Shown here piece by piece: positions 7,711 to 17,406 of a stretch of 37,465 nucleotides of DNA. Origin of the DNA: Alphaproteobacteria bacterium. GTDB taxonomy: Bacteria; Pseudomonadota; Alphaproteobacteria; Rhodospirillales; WMHbin7. The notes beneath the pieces were generated by a model. It was not told the origin of the DNA and did not search any database. It worked only from the letters and a program-made list of their open reading frames with translations. The DNA lies in NCBI GenBank assembly GCA_015232335.1, contig JADFZV010000032.1, positions 1 to 37,465 on the forward strand, in the 5' to 3' direction. A program made the position numbers and the translations under genes. The stretch's first letter is position 1. Each line of letters starts with the position of its first letter.

Positions 7711-8337
7711 ATGTTTCGCCGCACCTTTTTGTTGTTCGCCCTTCTGGTCATGACCCTACCCGCCTGCGCTGCCGACAAACCGAAAAAGCCGGTGATCGCG
7801 GGCCATGTGGCGCGTGTTCAGGAATTCGCCACGCAAAACGGCGAGGCCTTGAAGAAAACAGGCGCCCTGGTTCATGTTGGCGACACGCTGGCCACGGGCG
7901 CAGGCTCGCGCCTCGAAGTCCGCTTTACCGACGGCGGCACGCTGGTGCTGGGCGAGAATGCCAAGCTGGTCATCAATGACTATGCTCATGATCCGGTCAA
8001 GGTCACGGGCAAGAGTTTGCTCTCCATTGTCGATGGCGCCTTCAAGGCCACCACAGCGGCTATCGCCAAGCTTGAGGACCGGCCCTATCAGGTGCGCACC
8101 CAGCTTGCCACCATCGGCATTCGCGGCACCACCTTCTGGGGCGGCGCGCTGAATAGCGGCTATAACGTGCTGGTGCTGGAAGGCAAAGGCGTGGTGGTGG
8201 AGAACAAGGAGGGCAAGGTTGAACTGACCGGGCCGGGCCAGGGCTCGGCGCTGGAAGCCGGAAAGGCGCCGGAGGCGCCTAAGGTCTGGACGCCCGAGCG
8301 CCAGGCCGAAGCCGCCGCCACCGTCGCGTTCAAGTAG
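7711..8337 (+). CDS. Exported FecR-domain protein, possibly a lipoprotein
   Basis: The protein has 208 residues and starts after a good GGAGGAAAG site. The N terminus is a signal peptide (MFRRTFLLFALLVMTLPACA); LPAC could be a lipobox with Cys19 as the lipidated residue, although Pro at -2 is unusual. Residues about 30-140 form a FecR-type beta domain: VHVGDTLATGAGSRLEVRF, TLVLGENAKLVI and ATIGIRGTTFWGG. Stand-alone periplasmic FecR-domain proteins are common in alphaproteobacteria and their role is unclear; this one lacks the cytoplasmic anti-sigma part of true FecR. The last 8 bp overlap the convergent DUF2269 gene. Confidence 0.8.
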   Translation: MFRRTFLLFALLVMTLPACAADKPKKPVIAGHVARVQEFATQNGEALKKTGALVHVGDTLATGAGSRLEVRFTDGGTLVLGENAKLVINDYAHDPVKVTGKSLLSIVDGAFKATTAAIAKLEDRPYQVRTQLATIGIRGTTFWGGALNSGYNVLVLEGKGVVVENKEGKVELTGPGQGSALEAGKAPEAPKVWTPERQAEAAATVAFK

Positions 8338-8800
8338 GGCGGATCACCATCAGAGCAAAAATCCCGACCAAGGCCAGAAAGGCCGGCCAGCCCAACGCAA
8401 ACCAAATCAGCATCAGGCGACGCGCTTTTGAGGGGAGTGGTTGACCGGCATTTGCTGCCGCTTTGGCTAGGTCTCGAACCTTGTATTGTATCGCCACCAC
8501 CGGTAGCCAGCAAACCAGGGCCAGAAAATACAAGACATAGACAATCACCAGCCACAAGGCATGGGGGTGATGTCCCCCAAGAATGATCAAGGCAATGCCC
8601 GTTGCGACCTGCATCACACCAGAGGTTGCGGTAAACAGCCAGTCGGCCATTACAACATTTGAAGTTACTGTTGCAAGGGTTGAGGCGTCGCCCCGCCGAT
8701 ATGCAAACCACATATGGAACGCTGTTCCCAATCCTGTGCCGAACAGCAATGTTGCCGAGAGGATATGGACGATCTTGATCAGAAAGAAAGGTTCGATCAT
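8330..8800 (-). CDS. DUF2269-type integral membrane protein
   Basis: From ATG 8800 the protein has 156 residues and four predicted membrane helices, around residues 5-25, 45-70, 78-100 and 128-152. The opening FFLIKIVHILSATLLFGTG, with an in-membrane His, and the GDASTLATVTSNVVMADWLF block are typical of the DUF2269 family, whose function is not known. Its ATG overlaps the stop of the upstream SDR-DoxX gene (ATGA), and GGAGGACGAACG inside that gene's end serves as ribosome-binding site, so the two are probably translationally coupled. Confidence 0.8.
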   Translation of the reverse strand: MIEPFFLIKIVHILSATLLFGTGLGTAFHMWFAYRRGDASTLATVTSNVVMADWLFTATSGVMQVATGIALIILGGHHPHALWLVIVYVLYFLALVCWLPVVAIQYKVRDLAKAAANAGQPLPSKARRLMLIWFALGWPAFLALVGIFALMVIRPT

Positions 8801-10062
8801 CGTTCGTCCTCCATTGCCATGAGAACCAATACCGCTGCCAGGGCCGGAAGGTTTTTCAAGAGCGGCCCGAGCGGTTCCAGCCACAGCCCCGGAACCAAGA
8901 AGGACAGGATTGCCGTATATCCGGCGATGACCAACGCCTGCAAGGGAAGACTCCATCTAAGCCCCTGCCCCAGAATCAGGCTTGCTGCAAAGACCAGATC
9001 TACCCCACCGGCAAGGCGAGCAAGGAAGGGGGAAACCGGTATCTCTGACCAGCTTCCTGGCGGCAGGAATAGCCCCATCAAGCCGGAACCCAGCCACAAA
9101 AAGGCTAATACGGCGCGCAGAAGAGGTTTTATGAAATATAGACGGGCATGCCAACGATCTTGGACGTGCGACGGCGAACGGGCAAGCCATCTGTCCAAGC
9201 TATCAAATTGCATCCCTGTTGCCTTGGAGAAGGCCTCTGGATCGGCGGCATTGCCATAAAGAAGCTGATTGAGTGCCGTGGTCGAGAAAGGGCCACGCCC
9301 CAGCACGTCTCCCATCTTGCAAGCAAGACGAAGCATAGGTAAAGGGATGCTAAGGATCGTCGCCTCGGGCAACCCCAACCAAGCCCGCCAGCGGATCAAA
9401 ATATCCTTCAAGAAAAGACGTTCAGGCCCGCAGGGCTCCAGCGTACAACGGTTGATCTGGCGGCTTTCCAGAAGACTGATCACAACTTGCGCCAAATCGT
9501 CGGCATGCAAAGGCTGGAAGGGCTGATCCCCTTTACCCGGCAGAGGAATGACGAATGGCAGTGCCGACAAGCCCCGCATCAGGGAGGTTCCCCCATAGCT
9601 TCCTTGGGCATAAACCAATGAAGGTCGCAATACCATCCAATCAAGATCAAAGGCTTTCAAGCGTTCCTCTGCCTCGTGCTTGCTTGTCGCAAAACCAGTT
9701 CCCGCTCCGGTGTCTGCCCCTGTAGCTGAAATATGAATGATCCGGCGCACGCCCTGAGCCTGACAGGCCTCATACAATGCCAAAGGACCTTCGATATGTA
9801 CGGCATCGAGTGACTGGCCTGGCGTGGCGCGAAGAATGCCCGCAGCATTGACGACAGCATCGATGCCTTCCAGGCGATGCATCCAGATATCAGGGGCTAT
9901 GTCCTGATTCAGATCGGCCTTAACGGTATGAATGCCTGGGAATCTGCGCCGTATTTCATCGGGCCTACGGACGGCGGCAACCACCTTGTGGCCAGCCGAC
10001 AGCAGAGCCGCCGTCAAATGACGGCCAATAAATCCATTGGCACCCAGAACGAGAACTCTCAC
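8797..10062 (-). CDS. SDR-type NAD(P)-binding protein fused to a DoxX-like membrane domain
   Basis: The likely start is GTG 10062 (VRVLVLGANGFIG), with GGAG ideally placed upstream; a TTG four codons earlier is less likely. Residues 1-285 are an atypical short-chain dehydrogenase of the NmrA/complex-I-39kDa-like kind: nucleotide motif GANGFIG at 7-13, DAVVNAAGI, IHISATGA and RPSLVYAQGSYGG. The active-site Tyr-Lys pair of classical SDRs is not evident. Residues about 300-421 hold four hydrophobic helices of the DoxX-like kind. The fusion suggests a membrane-bound redox enzyme, perhaps acting on a quinone or lipid, but the substrate is unknown. It is coupled to the downstream DUF2269 gene. Confidence 0.82.
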   Translation of the reverse strand: MRVLVLGANGFIGRHLTAALLSAGHKVVAAVRRPDEIRRRFPGIHTVKADLNQDIAPDIWMHRLEGIDAVVNAAGILRATPGQSLDAVHIEGPLALYEACQAQGVRRIIHISATGADTGAGTGFATSKHEAEERLKAFDLDWMVLRPSLVYAQGSYGGTSLMRGLSALPFVIPLPGKGDQPFQPLHADDLAQVVISLLESRQINRCTLEPCGPERLFLKDILIRWRAWLGLPEATILSIPLPMLRLACKMGDVLGRGPFSTTALNQLLYGNAADPEAFSKATGMQFDSLDRWLARSPSHVQDRWHARLYFIKPLLRAVLAFLWLGSGLMGLFLPPGSWSEIPVSPFLARLAGGVDLVFAASLILGQGLRWSLPLQALVIAGYTAILSFLVPGLWLEPLGPLLKNLPALAAVLVLMAMEDER

Positions 10063-10120
10063 TTGCTTCTCCAATGCCGGACCTCCATTGTGCCAATAGA
10101 ATCAGCCAAAAGGAAGAAGG

Positions 10121-10348
10121 ATGACATACAAAAGGTTGCGCAAGCGCTCGCTGACCATTGCGGGGCATCGCACCAGCATCGCCCTGGAGCCCGAATTCTG
10201 GGAGGCGCTGGAGGAAATTTCGCAAGAGCGCAAGATCGCGCTCAGCCGCCTAGTGGCCGAAGCCGACGAAGGCAGGGGCGAGACCAGCCTGTCCAGCCAG
10301 CTTCGCCTGCTGGCCCTGGCCCATTACCGACAGAGAAACCCGTCATAG
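10121..10348 (+). CDS. Small ribbon-helix-helix domain protein
   Basis: The 75-residue basic protein starts at ATG 10121 immediately after a purine-rich AGGAAGAAGG. The core LTIAGHRTSIALEPEFWEALEEIS followed by a second helix (LSRLVAEAD) matches the RHH_4-type family of alphaproteobacteria. In that pattern a beta strand (HRTSIAL) contacts DNA and two helices dimerise. It is probably a small DNA-binding regulator whose targets are unknown. It is divergent from the SDR-DoxX gene (58 bp apart) and its 3' end overlaps the convergent AsmA gene by 6 bp. Confidence 0.8.
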   Translation: MTYKRLRKRSLTIAGHRTSIALEPEFWEALEEISQERKIALSRLVAEADEGRGETSLSSQLRLLALAHYRQRNPS

Positions 10349-13300
10349 TCCCTTCAGAAGGTTCTTGAGAATCTTCGAAGGCTTTTCCTTGATGGGCGGC
10401 GTGGATGGATCAGCGGGCGGTGATGCAGGATCGCCCGTCTGCGGCGTCGGTTGCGCCGTCCCTCCCCCCAGCAGGCCTTCAAGACCCTTGACCTTCAGGC
10501 CCTTGGTAAGACCGCGCTCGACAGCCCAGCGCTGAAGATCGTTGATATCGACGAATTTACGCGGCTGATCCAACGGGCCTTGCAGGCGCATTCCCAGGGC
10601 GGGACCGTTGGTGGTGCCGGACAGCCGGAATGTGAGGCGCGCATCCTGCGTCCATTGCGGCAAATCCGCCTCTATCGTACCCGAGCCCGTGCCCCCATCG
10701 GCCACCAGCTTGATGTCGTTGCTGGTCACGACACCGTTGACCGCCTTGAAACTGGCCGACATCTGGCTGAAGGCTGTCTTGCCGCCGCCGGAAACACTGG
10801 CGGCCAGACCCGCCAGGGCCGCCACATTGTTGATATTGGCAAGCTGGCGGTTGATCGAGGGCAAATCGATGCCTTCAACCACGCCATCCCTGGCAGCAAA
10901 TCCGCCATCACCGTTCAAATGCGCCACCAGCTCGGCCTGGCTTCTGCCCGAAGCGGTCATTCTGAATTGCGCGTCGTATTTGCCCGCCGCCTGCGATAGG
11001 CCCGACAAGTCACTTAACGTGGATTTCAGATCGGCGCCAGCCAGGCTTGCCTTGCTTTCAATCTGCGTCTGGCTGCCCGCGACCAAACGCGCCTGAGCAT
11101 CAAGTGCCCCGCCCCACAGCGTCGCAGTCAATTTCTGAAGAGTCAAAACGCTATCTTTAAGGTCAAGTGCCGCAACCGGCTTGGACAAACGCACGCCTGA
11201 GACGCGAAGCCCCGTCAGCGATAAGTCCGCCTTGACATCGACGGCTTTCAAGCCATCGAGATTGAGAGGCGTCTGCGACCAGTGACCGCCGCTTGAAGCC
11301 AGGGCCACGGTTTGAAAAGTTTGGGACGAGTGCCGTGGCAAGCCGTAACGTCCAGGAGAATCCAACGCCGCATTCTTGCGCGGCAGATAGGCGTCAAGGT
11401 CGATATCGTCACCACTCAGCCTAGCCGTGATCAGCGGGCGCGCCCCGCTCAGAAGAGCCTGCACGCTGCCCGAAGCTCTGCCCTTGCCGAAGGTCAGTTG
11501 CAGGTCTTTAAGCTCGATCCTGGAAGGATCGGCAGAAAGCGGAGAGACCGCATGCAGCGGCCCCCAATTTCCCGGCTGGTTAAGCAGTTGGGCGAGGTTG
11601 GGGTGCTTGATCTCGGCGCGTCCCTCGAAACGCGGGTCAAGGCTGATCAGATGCGATGTCTTGCCGTCCAGACGCAACTGACCGCCCTGGGCGTCGGCAG
11701 AAAGCGCTATATCCAGCCCCTCGATCCCGCCATCCAACATCAATTGCGCCGAGACGGGACCCAGCCCGTCCAAACCCTGGCCGGAAATTCCGGCCAATGC
11801 CGCCAGGGCCGAGGGTTGGCGCGAGGAGATGCCCAGCGCCAGTTTTCGCAATTCGGGAATGCCCTTGTCGAGCCCCTGGACCGTTCCTTTGAGGCTAAGA
11901 GCCGAACCCGCGATATCGCCAACGCCTGCTTCCTTGAAAGTCAGGACGCCGCCAAGAAGCGAACCATCGATCAGAATCTTGTTCGCTGTCGCCTTCCTCC
12001 AGATCACATTATGGGCGGTCAGGCGAAAATTGGCATCGATGGCGGGAAGCACGCCCATCGAGGGGGCTGATTTGGCGCCCGCAGCCTGCGACATCGTTGA
12101 AGCGGATTTGTCCGATGTAGGCGCTGTCGTTTCGCCCTTTTGCGCCGTTCCGCCAACAGGGGGCGCAAAATAGGAATCGAGATCGAGGCGATTGAGATCA
12201 AGCGCCAGACCCAAGGCAGGACGCGGCCCGGGCTTCAGCACGGCGGCCCCTAAAAGACGCGTCTCGTCCAAGGTTGCGTCGAGATTGACCAGCCGGACCT
12301 CGGCTGACGTTCCCTGCACACTGGCCTTCAGACGGAAATTCTGAAGCCTTCCTGGATGCACCGATTTCGGCGTGGCTCCCATCCAGGCCAGAACCTCGCG
12401 CAATTTCGGAGCCCCGGTTTCCAACGTTCCTTCGAACTTCACCCCCTGAGGCACATTGTTGACGAAGCCGAAGAAGGCCGTCTCGCCGCCGCCCGGCAAT
12501 TGGATCGAGGCCTGACTGACCGTCAACTCGCCCGCAGCAAGATCGGCATCGAGGCGCAGATTTTTGGCCGAGGCGCCGTTCCAGGCGATGGTACCCACCT
12601 TGATATCGAACAGGCCCGCCACGGCCTTGGGCAACTGGAATGGTTTGGCCTGCGCTGGCGCGGAAGGAAGGGATTCCGACGCCTTGTCGGTTTCACTTCT
12701 GGCGGCTGGCGCCGCTTTCGAAGCCCCCGGCACCGACGTGCCAGCCTTCGGGGTCAAACGGTCGAGATCGAGGCGATCCATGTCAAGACGCGCCTCGAAG
12801 CGCGTCTCGGCCCCCATCGCAACCTTCAGCCGTCCGAAACCCTTGCCGCCCGCCACTTCGATTCTGGCCTCGTCCAGGGACAAGGTATTGGCAGAAGCCG
12901 TCAGCGTGGATTCAAGCCGGATGGGATCGGGCGCCAGCCCCTGGGCCAGGCCCAGCGAGCCCATCAGCCCTTCCAGGCTGGGAGCCTCGACAATCAATTT
13001 TCCCCGCACTGCATATCCACCGGAAAGAAGGCTTAGAAGGCCGCCGAAGCGGGCCTTGAAACCGGGACCGGGAAGGGAAAATTCGACATCCAGCGGTGAA
13101 GCGCGCTCGGCTCTTAGGGATTCAAGGCCGCCCGCCAGTTGAATGGGCTGTCCATCCAGTTGCGCAGCGCCATTGAATTTATAGGGCCCCATAAGCGACT
13201 GGGCCTCGACATCGAGATTGATGCCTTCGATTTTGCGCTCGGTTCCACTGGCCGCGTCGCGAAAAATAACGTAGGCATTGTTCAAGGCTAGCTGGTTGAT

Positions 13301-13804
13301 TTCGATATCCGGCGAGCTGTTTGTGGCAGGCGTCTGAGAAGGCTTGGAAGCTGCCGGTTCCGTCGCGCTCTTTGGCGCTGGGGGTTCCCCCCGGGCCAGC
13401 CAGTTCAATTTGCCATCAGGCAGCGTTTCCATCGTGACGGCCAATTCATCGACCAGAATGGTCTGGAAGGAAATGCGGCCCTGCACCAGTTTCAACAAGG
13501 ACAATTCGGCGCGCAGCTTGCGAAGAGACGCCAAATGCGGCGACGCAGCCCCTGGCGGCGCCGAAATCCTGATGCCTCGTACGGTTGCCGCAGGCGAAGG
13601 CAGAAGCCTGAAACTGATTCCTTCCTCGATCCGGACGGCATGGCCCAGAGCCGCCGACAGTTTCGTCTCGATCTCGGGCTTGAAACGGTCGGCATCGACG
13701 AACATCGGCGCGATCAGACCCAAGGCCAGCACGACAAGTGCGACGGCGCCAAAACCGATCAGCGGCCTTCGAAAGCGCTGCCGTTGACCCACGACGTGAC
13801 TCAT
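10343..13804 (-). CDS. AsmA-family envelope protein
   Basis: This very large protein (1153 residues) has an N-terminal membrane anchor (about residues 14-35, PLIGFGAVALVVLALGLIAP) and a periplasmic remainder. The first block, DADRFKPEIETKLSAALGHAVRIE and SPAATVRGIRIS, is the AsmA N-terminal signature. The middle has Ser/Pro/Ala-rich linkers, and residues about 850-1110 hold repeated beta-strand segments and a conserved AsmA C-terminal region. AsmA/TamB-like proteins are thought to form bridge-like grooves carrying phospholipids between membranes. The tail is Pro-rich and ends with a basic segment. Its ATG overlaps the stop of the upstream FAD-dehydrogenase gene (ATGA), so they are coupled. 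Confidence 0.88.
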   Translation of the reverse strand: MSHVVGQRQRFRRPLIGFGAVALVVLALGLIAPMFVDADRFKPEIETKLSAALGHAVRIEEGISFRLLPSPAATVRGIRISAPPGAASPHLASLRKLRAELSLLKLVQGRISFQTILVDELAVTMETLPDGKLNWLARGEPPAPKSATEPAASKPSQTPATNSSPDIEINQLALNNAYVIFRDAASGTERKIEGINLDVEAQSLMGPYKFNGAAQLDGQPIQLAGGLESLRAERASPLDVEFSLPGPGFKARFGGLLSLLSGGYAVRGKLIVEAPSLEGLMGSLGLAQGLAPDPIRLESTLTASANTLSLDEARIEVAGGKGFGRLKVAMGAETRFEARLDMDRLDLDRLTPKAGTSVPGASKAAPAARSETDKASESLPSAPAQAKPFQLPKAVAGLFDIKVGTIAWNGASAKNLRLDADLAAGELTVSQASIQLPGGGETAFFGFVNNVPQGVKFEGTLETGAPKLREVLAWMGATPKSVHPGRLQNFRLKASVQGTSAEVRLVNLDATLDETRLLGAAVLKPGPRPALGLALDLNRLDLDSYFAPPVGGTAQKGETTAPTSDKSASTMSQAAGAKSAPSMGVLPAIDANFRLTAHNVIWRKATANKILIDGSLLGGVLTFKEAGVGDIAGSALSLKGTVQGLDKGIPELRKLALGISSRQPSALAALAGISGQGLDGLGPVSAQLMLDGGIEGLDIALSADAQGGQLRLDGKTSHLISLDPRFEGRAEIKHPNLAQLLNQPGNWGPLHAVSPLSADPSRIELKDLQLTFGKGRASGSVQALLSGARPLITARLSGDDIDLDAYLPRKNAALDSPGRYGLPRHSSQTFQTVALASSGGHWSQTPLNLDGLKAVDVKADLSLTGLRVSGVRLSKPVAALDLKDSVLTLQKLTATLWGGALDAQARLVAGSQTQIESKASLAGADLKSTLSDLSGLSQAAGKYDAQFRMTASGRSQAELVAHLNGDGGFAARDGVVEGIDLPSINRQLANINNVAALAGLAASVSGGGKTAFSQMSASFKAVNGVVTSNDIKLVADGGTGSGTIEADLPQWTQDARLTFRLSGTTNGPALGMRLQGPLDQPRKFVDINDLQRWAVERGLTKGLKVKGLEGLLGGGTAQPTPQTGDPASPPADPSTPPIKEKPSKILKNLLKGL

Positions 13805-15192
13805 ACTCGGACAACCTTGCCGGGATTCATGATGTTCTTGGGATCGATCGCCCGCTTCAAGGTGCGCATGACATCGGCGGCGGGGCCGAATTCGCGTTCA
13901 AGATACTGCATTTTTCCAAGGCCTATGCCGTGTTCGCCGGTACAGGTTCCACCCATCTCAAGAGTGCGTTCGACCATGCGCGATGACAAACGCTTGGCCT
14001 CGGCTAGATCCCTCTCGTTACCCGGTTCGATCAGAAAGATTGTATGGAAATTTCCATCGCCGACATGGCCAACGATGGCGGCTGTCAGGTGAGATTCGGA
14101 AATTTCCTTGCGGGTTTCCCCGATCGCATCGGCCAGACGCGAAATGGGTACGCAGACATCGGTGGTCAGCCCCTTCGAGCCCGGCTTCAGCGCCAGGGCC
14201 GCATAATAGGCGTCATGACGGGCCTGCCACATCTTCGTACGGTCTTCGGGGCGCGTTGCCCAGGTGAAACGCTCGCCGCCCTCTTCTTCAGCGATGGCGC
14301 CAACCATTTCCGCCTGCTCGGTAACACTCTGCGATGATCCGTGAAACTCGAAAAACAAGGTTGGTTTTTCCAAAAGCTCAAGCTTGGCAAAGCGATTGAC
14401 CGCCCGCACCGACATGTCGTCCAAAAGCTCGATCCGCGCCACCGGAATGCCGCTTTGAATGGTCAGGATAACCGTCTTCACCGCCGCTTCAACACTGGGA
14501 AAAGCGCAGACCGCCGCCGAGATGGCCTCGGGAATGCCGAACAGGCGCAGCGTCAGCTCGGTGATGATGCCCAGCGTTCCCTCACAGCCCACGAATAGAT
14601 GGGTCAGATCATAGCCAGCCGCCGATTTCTTGGCCCTGGAGGCCGTGGTGATGACCTGCCCGTCGGGCAGCACCACCTTGGCCGACAACACCGCTTCGCG
14701 CATGGTGCCATAGCGCACGGCATTGGTGCCGGAAGCCCTTGTCGCTGCCATGCCGCCCAAACTGGCATCCGCCCCCGGATCGACCGGAAAGAACAGCCCC
14801 TGATCGCGCAGGAATTCGTTCAACTGCTTGCGCGTAACGCCAGCCTCGACCGTAACGTCCAGGTCTTCCGGTCGCACGGCGATGATGTTGTTCATCTGCA
14901 TGAGATCGATGCAGACGCCGCCTTCCAGGGCCGCCACATGGCCTTCCAGCGAGGTGCCGGTGCCGAACGCGATCACCGGCACGTTGAAGCGATGGCAAGC
15001 GGTCACGATGGCGCTGACCTCCTCGGTCGAGCGGGCAAAGGCGACGGCATCGGGCGGCGCAGAGTCGTGATAGGACTCGTCGTGCCCATGCTGATCACAG
15101 ACAGCCGTGGAGACGGAAAGTCGATCACCCAGCAGCGTTTTCAATTCCGCGATCAGCTCTGGCGGCGCCTTACGGCGAAGAGGTTTGTCCAT
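13801..15192 (-). CDS. FAD-linked D-lactate/glycolate-type dehydrogenase
   Basis: From ATG 15192 (GGAG eight bases upstream) the protein has 463 residues. It is a member of the p-cresol methylhydroxylase/VAO flavoprotein family. The FAD-binding half shows VPVIAFGTGTSLEGH, DPGADASLGGMAATRASGTN and VGCEGTLGIITELTL. The C-terminal half has GHVGDGNFH and GGTCTGEHGIGLGK, typical of D-lactate dehydrogenase (cytochrome) and GlcD, and ends DPKNIMNPGK. It probably oxidises a D-2-hydroxyacid and passes electrons to cytochrome c or quinone. No GlcE/GlcF subunits lie nearby, which favours the single-chain Dld/LDHD kind. It is 11 bp behind nupC and overlaps the AsmA gene. Confidence 0.88.
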   Translation of the reverse strand: MDKPLRRKAPPELIAELKTLLGDRLSVSTAVCDQHGHDESYHDSAPPDAVAFARSTEEVSAIVTACHRFNVPVIAFGTGTSLEGHVAALEGGVCIDLMQMNNIIAVRPEDLDVTVEAGVTRKQLNEFLRDQGLFFPVDPGADASLGGMAATRASGTNAVRYGTMREAVLSAKVVLPDGQVITTASRAKKSAAGYDLTHLFVGCEGTLGIITELTLRLFGIPEAISAAVCAFPSVEAAVKTVILTIQSGIPVARIELLDDMSVRAVNRFAKLELLEKPTLFFEFHGSSQSVTEQAEMVGAIAEEEGGERFTWATRPEDRTKMWQARHDAYYAALALKPGSKGLTTDVCVPISRLADAIGETRKEISESHLTAAIVGHVGDGNFHTIFLIEPGNERDLAEAKRLSSRMVERTLEMGGTCTGEHGIGLGKMQYLEREFGPAADVMRTLKRAIDPKNIMNPGKVVRV

Positions 15193-15203
15193 GCGCGTCA
15201 CTC

Positions 15204-16448
15204 CTAAATCAATAGTCCGACCACGGCACCTGTCATCAGACTGGCCAGTGTGCCGGAGAGAATCGATTTCATGCCCAGCTCGACGATCTCGCCGCGCCTC
15301 GTCGGCGCCAACGCTCCCAAGCCGCCGATCATGATGCCAAGACTTCCGAAATTGGCAAATCCGCACATGCCATAGGTCATCAGCAGTTTCGAGCGCTCAC
15401 TCAAAGCCCCCACAGGCAGATGGGCCATTTGCAGATAGGCCAGCAATTCATTCAAGACGGTCTTGACGCCCATCAGCTTGGCCGCCTGCATGACGTCGGA
15501 CGCAGGAATGCCCATCAGCCAGACCAAAGGCACCATCGGCCAGGAGAAGATGCGCTCGAGCGACAGAGCAGATCCGGCCATATCAGGCAGCAAAGCCAGA
15601 ACGGCATTGGCCAGATGCACCAATCCCACCAACACGATCAGCATGGCGGTGATGTTCAGCAAAAGGCCGATGCCATCCTGCGTTCCCTTGGAAATGGCGT
15701 CCATCGATCCCGCATACAAGCGTTCGGGCGGGCCCGCGATATCTTCCGTCTTGCTCTCGTCCGGCACCATGATCTTAGCCACCAGCACGGCCGCCGGAAC
15801 GCTGATCAGAGAAGCCACCAGCAGATGACCGATGGGATCTGGAATGACGGATTCAAGAAAGGTGGCATAAAGAACCATCACGGTTCCGGCGATGGTGGCC
15901 ATGCCGCCGGTCATGACGACGAACAACTCGCCCCGGCTTAAACGGTCGATATAGGGCCGGATGAGCAGCGGAGCCTCAACCATGCCGAGAAAGGCGTTGG
16001 CGGCCGAACTGACGCCAACGGCGCCGCCTATTCTTAAGCTTTTCTCGAGAAGAAAGGAGAACCCCTTCACCACCAGAGGCAGGATCCGCCAGTGATACAG
16101 CAAGGCGGAAAGCGCGCTCATCAACAGCACCAGAGGCAGGGCCTGAAAGGCCAGAACGAAGCTGGAGCCCGCCTGGCTTTCCGCAAAGGGCAGCCCACCA
16201 CCCCCCAGATAGCCGAAAACGAATGAGGTGCCGGCCCTTGTCGCTGCCTGCAGGGCAGATACTCCCGATCCCAGCGCCGCGAAGACGGATTTCACGCCCG
16301 GAAACTTAAGCAACAGGGCGGCAAGGGCGATCTGAACGCCCAGGCCCGCCAGAATCAGCCTCAGCGAAACCTTGCCGCGCTTTTCGCTGAACAGCCAGGC
16401 CACGCCCGCCAATCCCAACAATCCTGCCAGACTTTGCAGCTGGTCCAT
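15204..16448 (-). CDS. nupC: NupC-family concentrative nucleoside transporter
   Basis: This inner-membrane ion/nucleoside symporter has 414 residues from ATG 16448 (GAGGGACGGGG upstream), the usual CNT length. Hydrophobic helices cover most of it. Diagnostic blocks are GVSSAANAFLGMVEAPLLIRP, VVMTGGMATIAGTVMVLY, MGIPASDVMQAAKLMG with LNELLAYLQM, and MTYGMCGFANFGSLGI near the C terminus. These correspond to the nucleoside-binding helices and re-entrant loops of CNTs. It heads a probable nupC, FAD-dehydrogenase, AsmA transcription unit with very tight spacing, although the three functions do not form an obvious pathway. Confidence 0.92.
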   Translation of the reverse strand: MDQLQSLAGLLGLAGVAWLFSEKRGKVSLRLILAGLGVQIALAALLLKFPGVKSVFAALGSGVSALQAATRAGTSFVFGYLGGGGLPFAESQAGSSFVLAFQALPLVLLMSALSALLYHWRILPLVVKGFSFLLEKSLRIGGAVGVSSAANAFLGMVEAPLLIRPYIDRLSRGELFVVMTGGMATIAGTVMVLYATFLESVIPDPIGHLLVASLISVPAAVLVAKIMVPDESKTEDIAGPPERLYAGSMDAISKGTQDGIGLLLNITAMLIVLVGLVHLANAVLALLPDMAGSALSLERIFSWPMVPLVWLMGIPASDVMQAAKLMGVKTVLNELLAYLQMAHLPVGALSERSKLLMTYGMCGFANFGSLGIMIGGLGALAPTRRGEIVELGMKSILSGTLASLMTGAVVGLLI

Positions 16449-16532
16449 GCCCCGTCCCTCTTTTGTGGCCCTGACAGTACCCTCTGGCGGTGCGGACTGG
16501 CAACGCTCACGCATTTCACGTTACTCTAATCC

Positions 16533-17366
16533 ATGAGCCCGCTTGACCCCAGCCTTGCCCTGCTGACATTGCCAGCCAGCCAAAGCCTGCCTTTGGTGGT
16601 GGCCGTGCCCCATGCCGGGCGCGATTATGGGCCGCACTTTACCGCCTCCATCCTCCTTGGCGCGGATAAGCGGCGGATAACCGAGGATGCCTTTGCCGAT
16701 GAACTGGCCGCCCTTGCCCCTGAAAGGGGGGCTCCGCTGCTACGAGCCCTGTTTCCGCGCATCTGGCTGGATGTCAATCGAGACCAACGCGAGTTGGACC
16801 CTTTGCTGATCAGGGATGAGTTGCCAGCAGGCAGCCTGCCCACCACCGCCAATGTCCGGGCCGGTCTGGGCGTGGTTCCCCGACTGCTGACCGGGGGGCG
16901 ACCGATCTATTCGACCCTACTGTCCTTGGCGGAAATAGAAAGCCGTCTGGCTCTGGGCTGGCGGCCTTACCATGAGACCCTTAAGGCCTTGGTCGAAGAA
17001 ACGAGGCAGCGTTTCAAGCACTGCATCCTGATCGACTGCCACAGCATGCCCACCAGCCGCGAGAGCGATCCCCCCGATATCGTCCTGGGGGATAGTTTTG
17101 GATCTGCCTGCGATAACCGCCTGGTCTCACTTGCGGAACTTTTTTTCAAACGGCTGGGCTTTCGCGTCATTCGCAACAAGCCCTATGCCGGTGGCTTCAC
17201 CACCCGCCATTACGGACAGCCCAATCTGGGCGTTCATGCCTTGCAGATCGAAATCCGCCGGGGTCTTTACATGAACGAGCAACGTTTCGAGCCCTCGCCC
17301 GCTTTGCCTGAATTGGCAAGCCATCTGGGGGAACTTTTCAGGCAACTGGGTAGTGTTGAGATTTAA
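16533..17366 (+). CDS. N-formylglutamate amidohydrolase-family protein
   Basis: The 277-residue cytosolic protein belongs to the HutG-type FGase family, which hydrolyses N-formyl-L-glutamate to glutamate and formate. Visible signatures are VVAVPHAGRDYG, RIWLDVNRDQRELDP, ILIDCHSMP, PDIVLGDSFGSAC and PYAGGFTTRHYGQP followed by HALQIEIRRGLYMNE. These include the metal-binding His/Asp/Glu positions expected for the fold. No other histidine-degradation genes are in the window, so the true substrate may differ. It is divergent from nupC across 84 bp. Downstream lies a paired extragenic repeat. Confidence 0.88.
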   Translation: MSPLDPSLALLTLPASQSLPLVVAVPHAGRDYGPHFTASILLGADKRRITEDAFADELAALAPERGAPLLRALFPRIWLDVNRDQRELDPLLIRDELPAGSLPTTANVRAGLGVVPRLLTGGRPIYSTLLSLAEIESRLALGWRPYHETLKALVEETRQRFKHCILIDCHSMPTSRESDPPDIVLGDSFGSACDNRLVSLAELFFKRLGFRVIRNKPYAGGFTTRHYGQPNLGVHALQIEIRRGLYMNEQRFEPSPALPELASHLGELFRQLGSVEI

Positions 17367-17406
17367 GGCTCATCGAAGCGACGAGTGGAAAAGGGCAAAC
17401 ATGATT

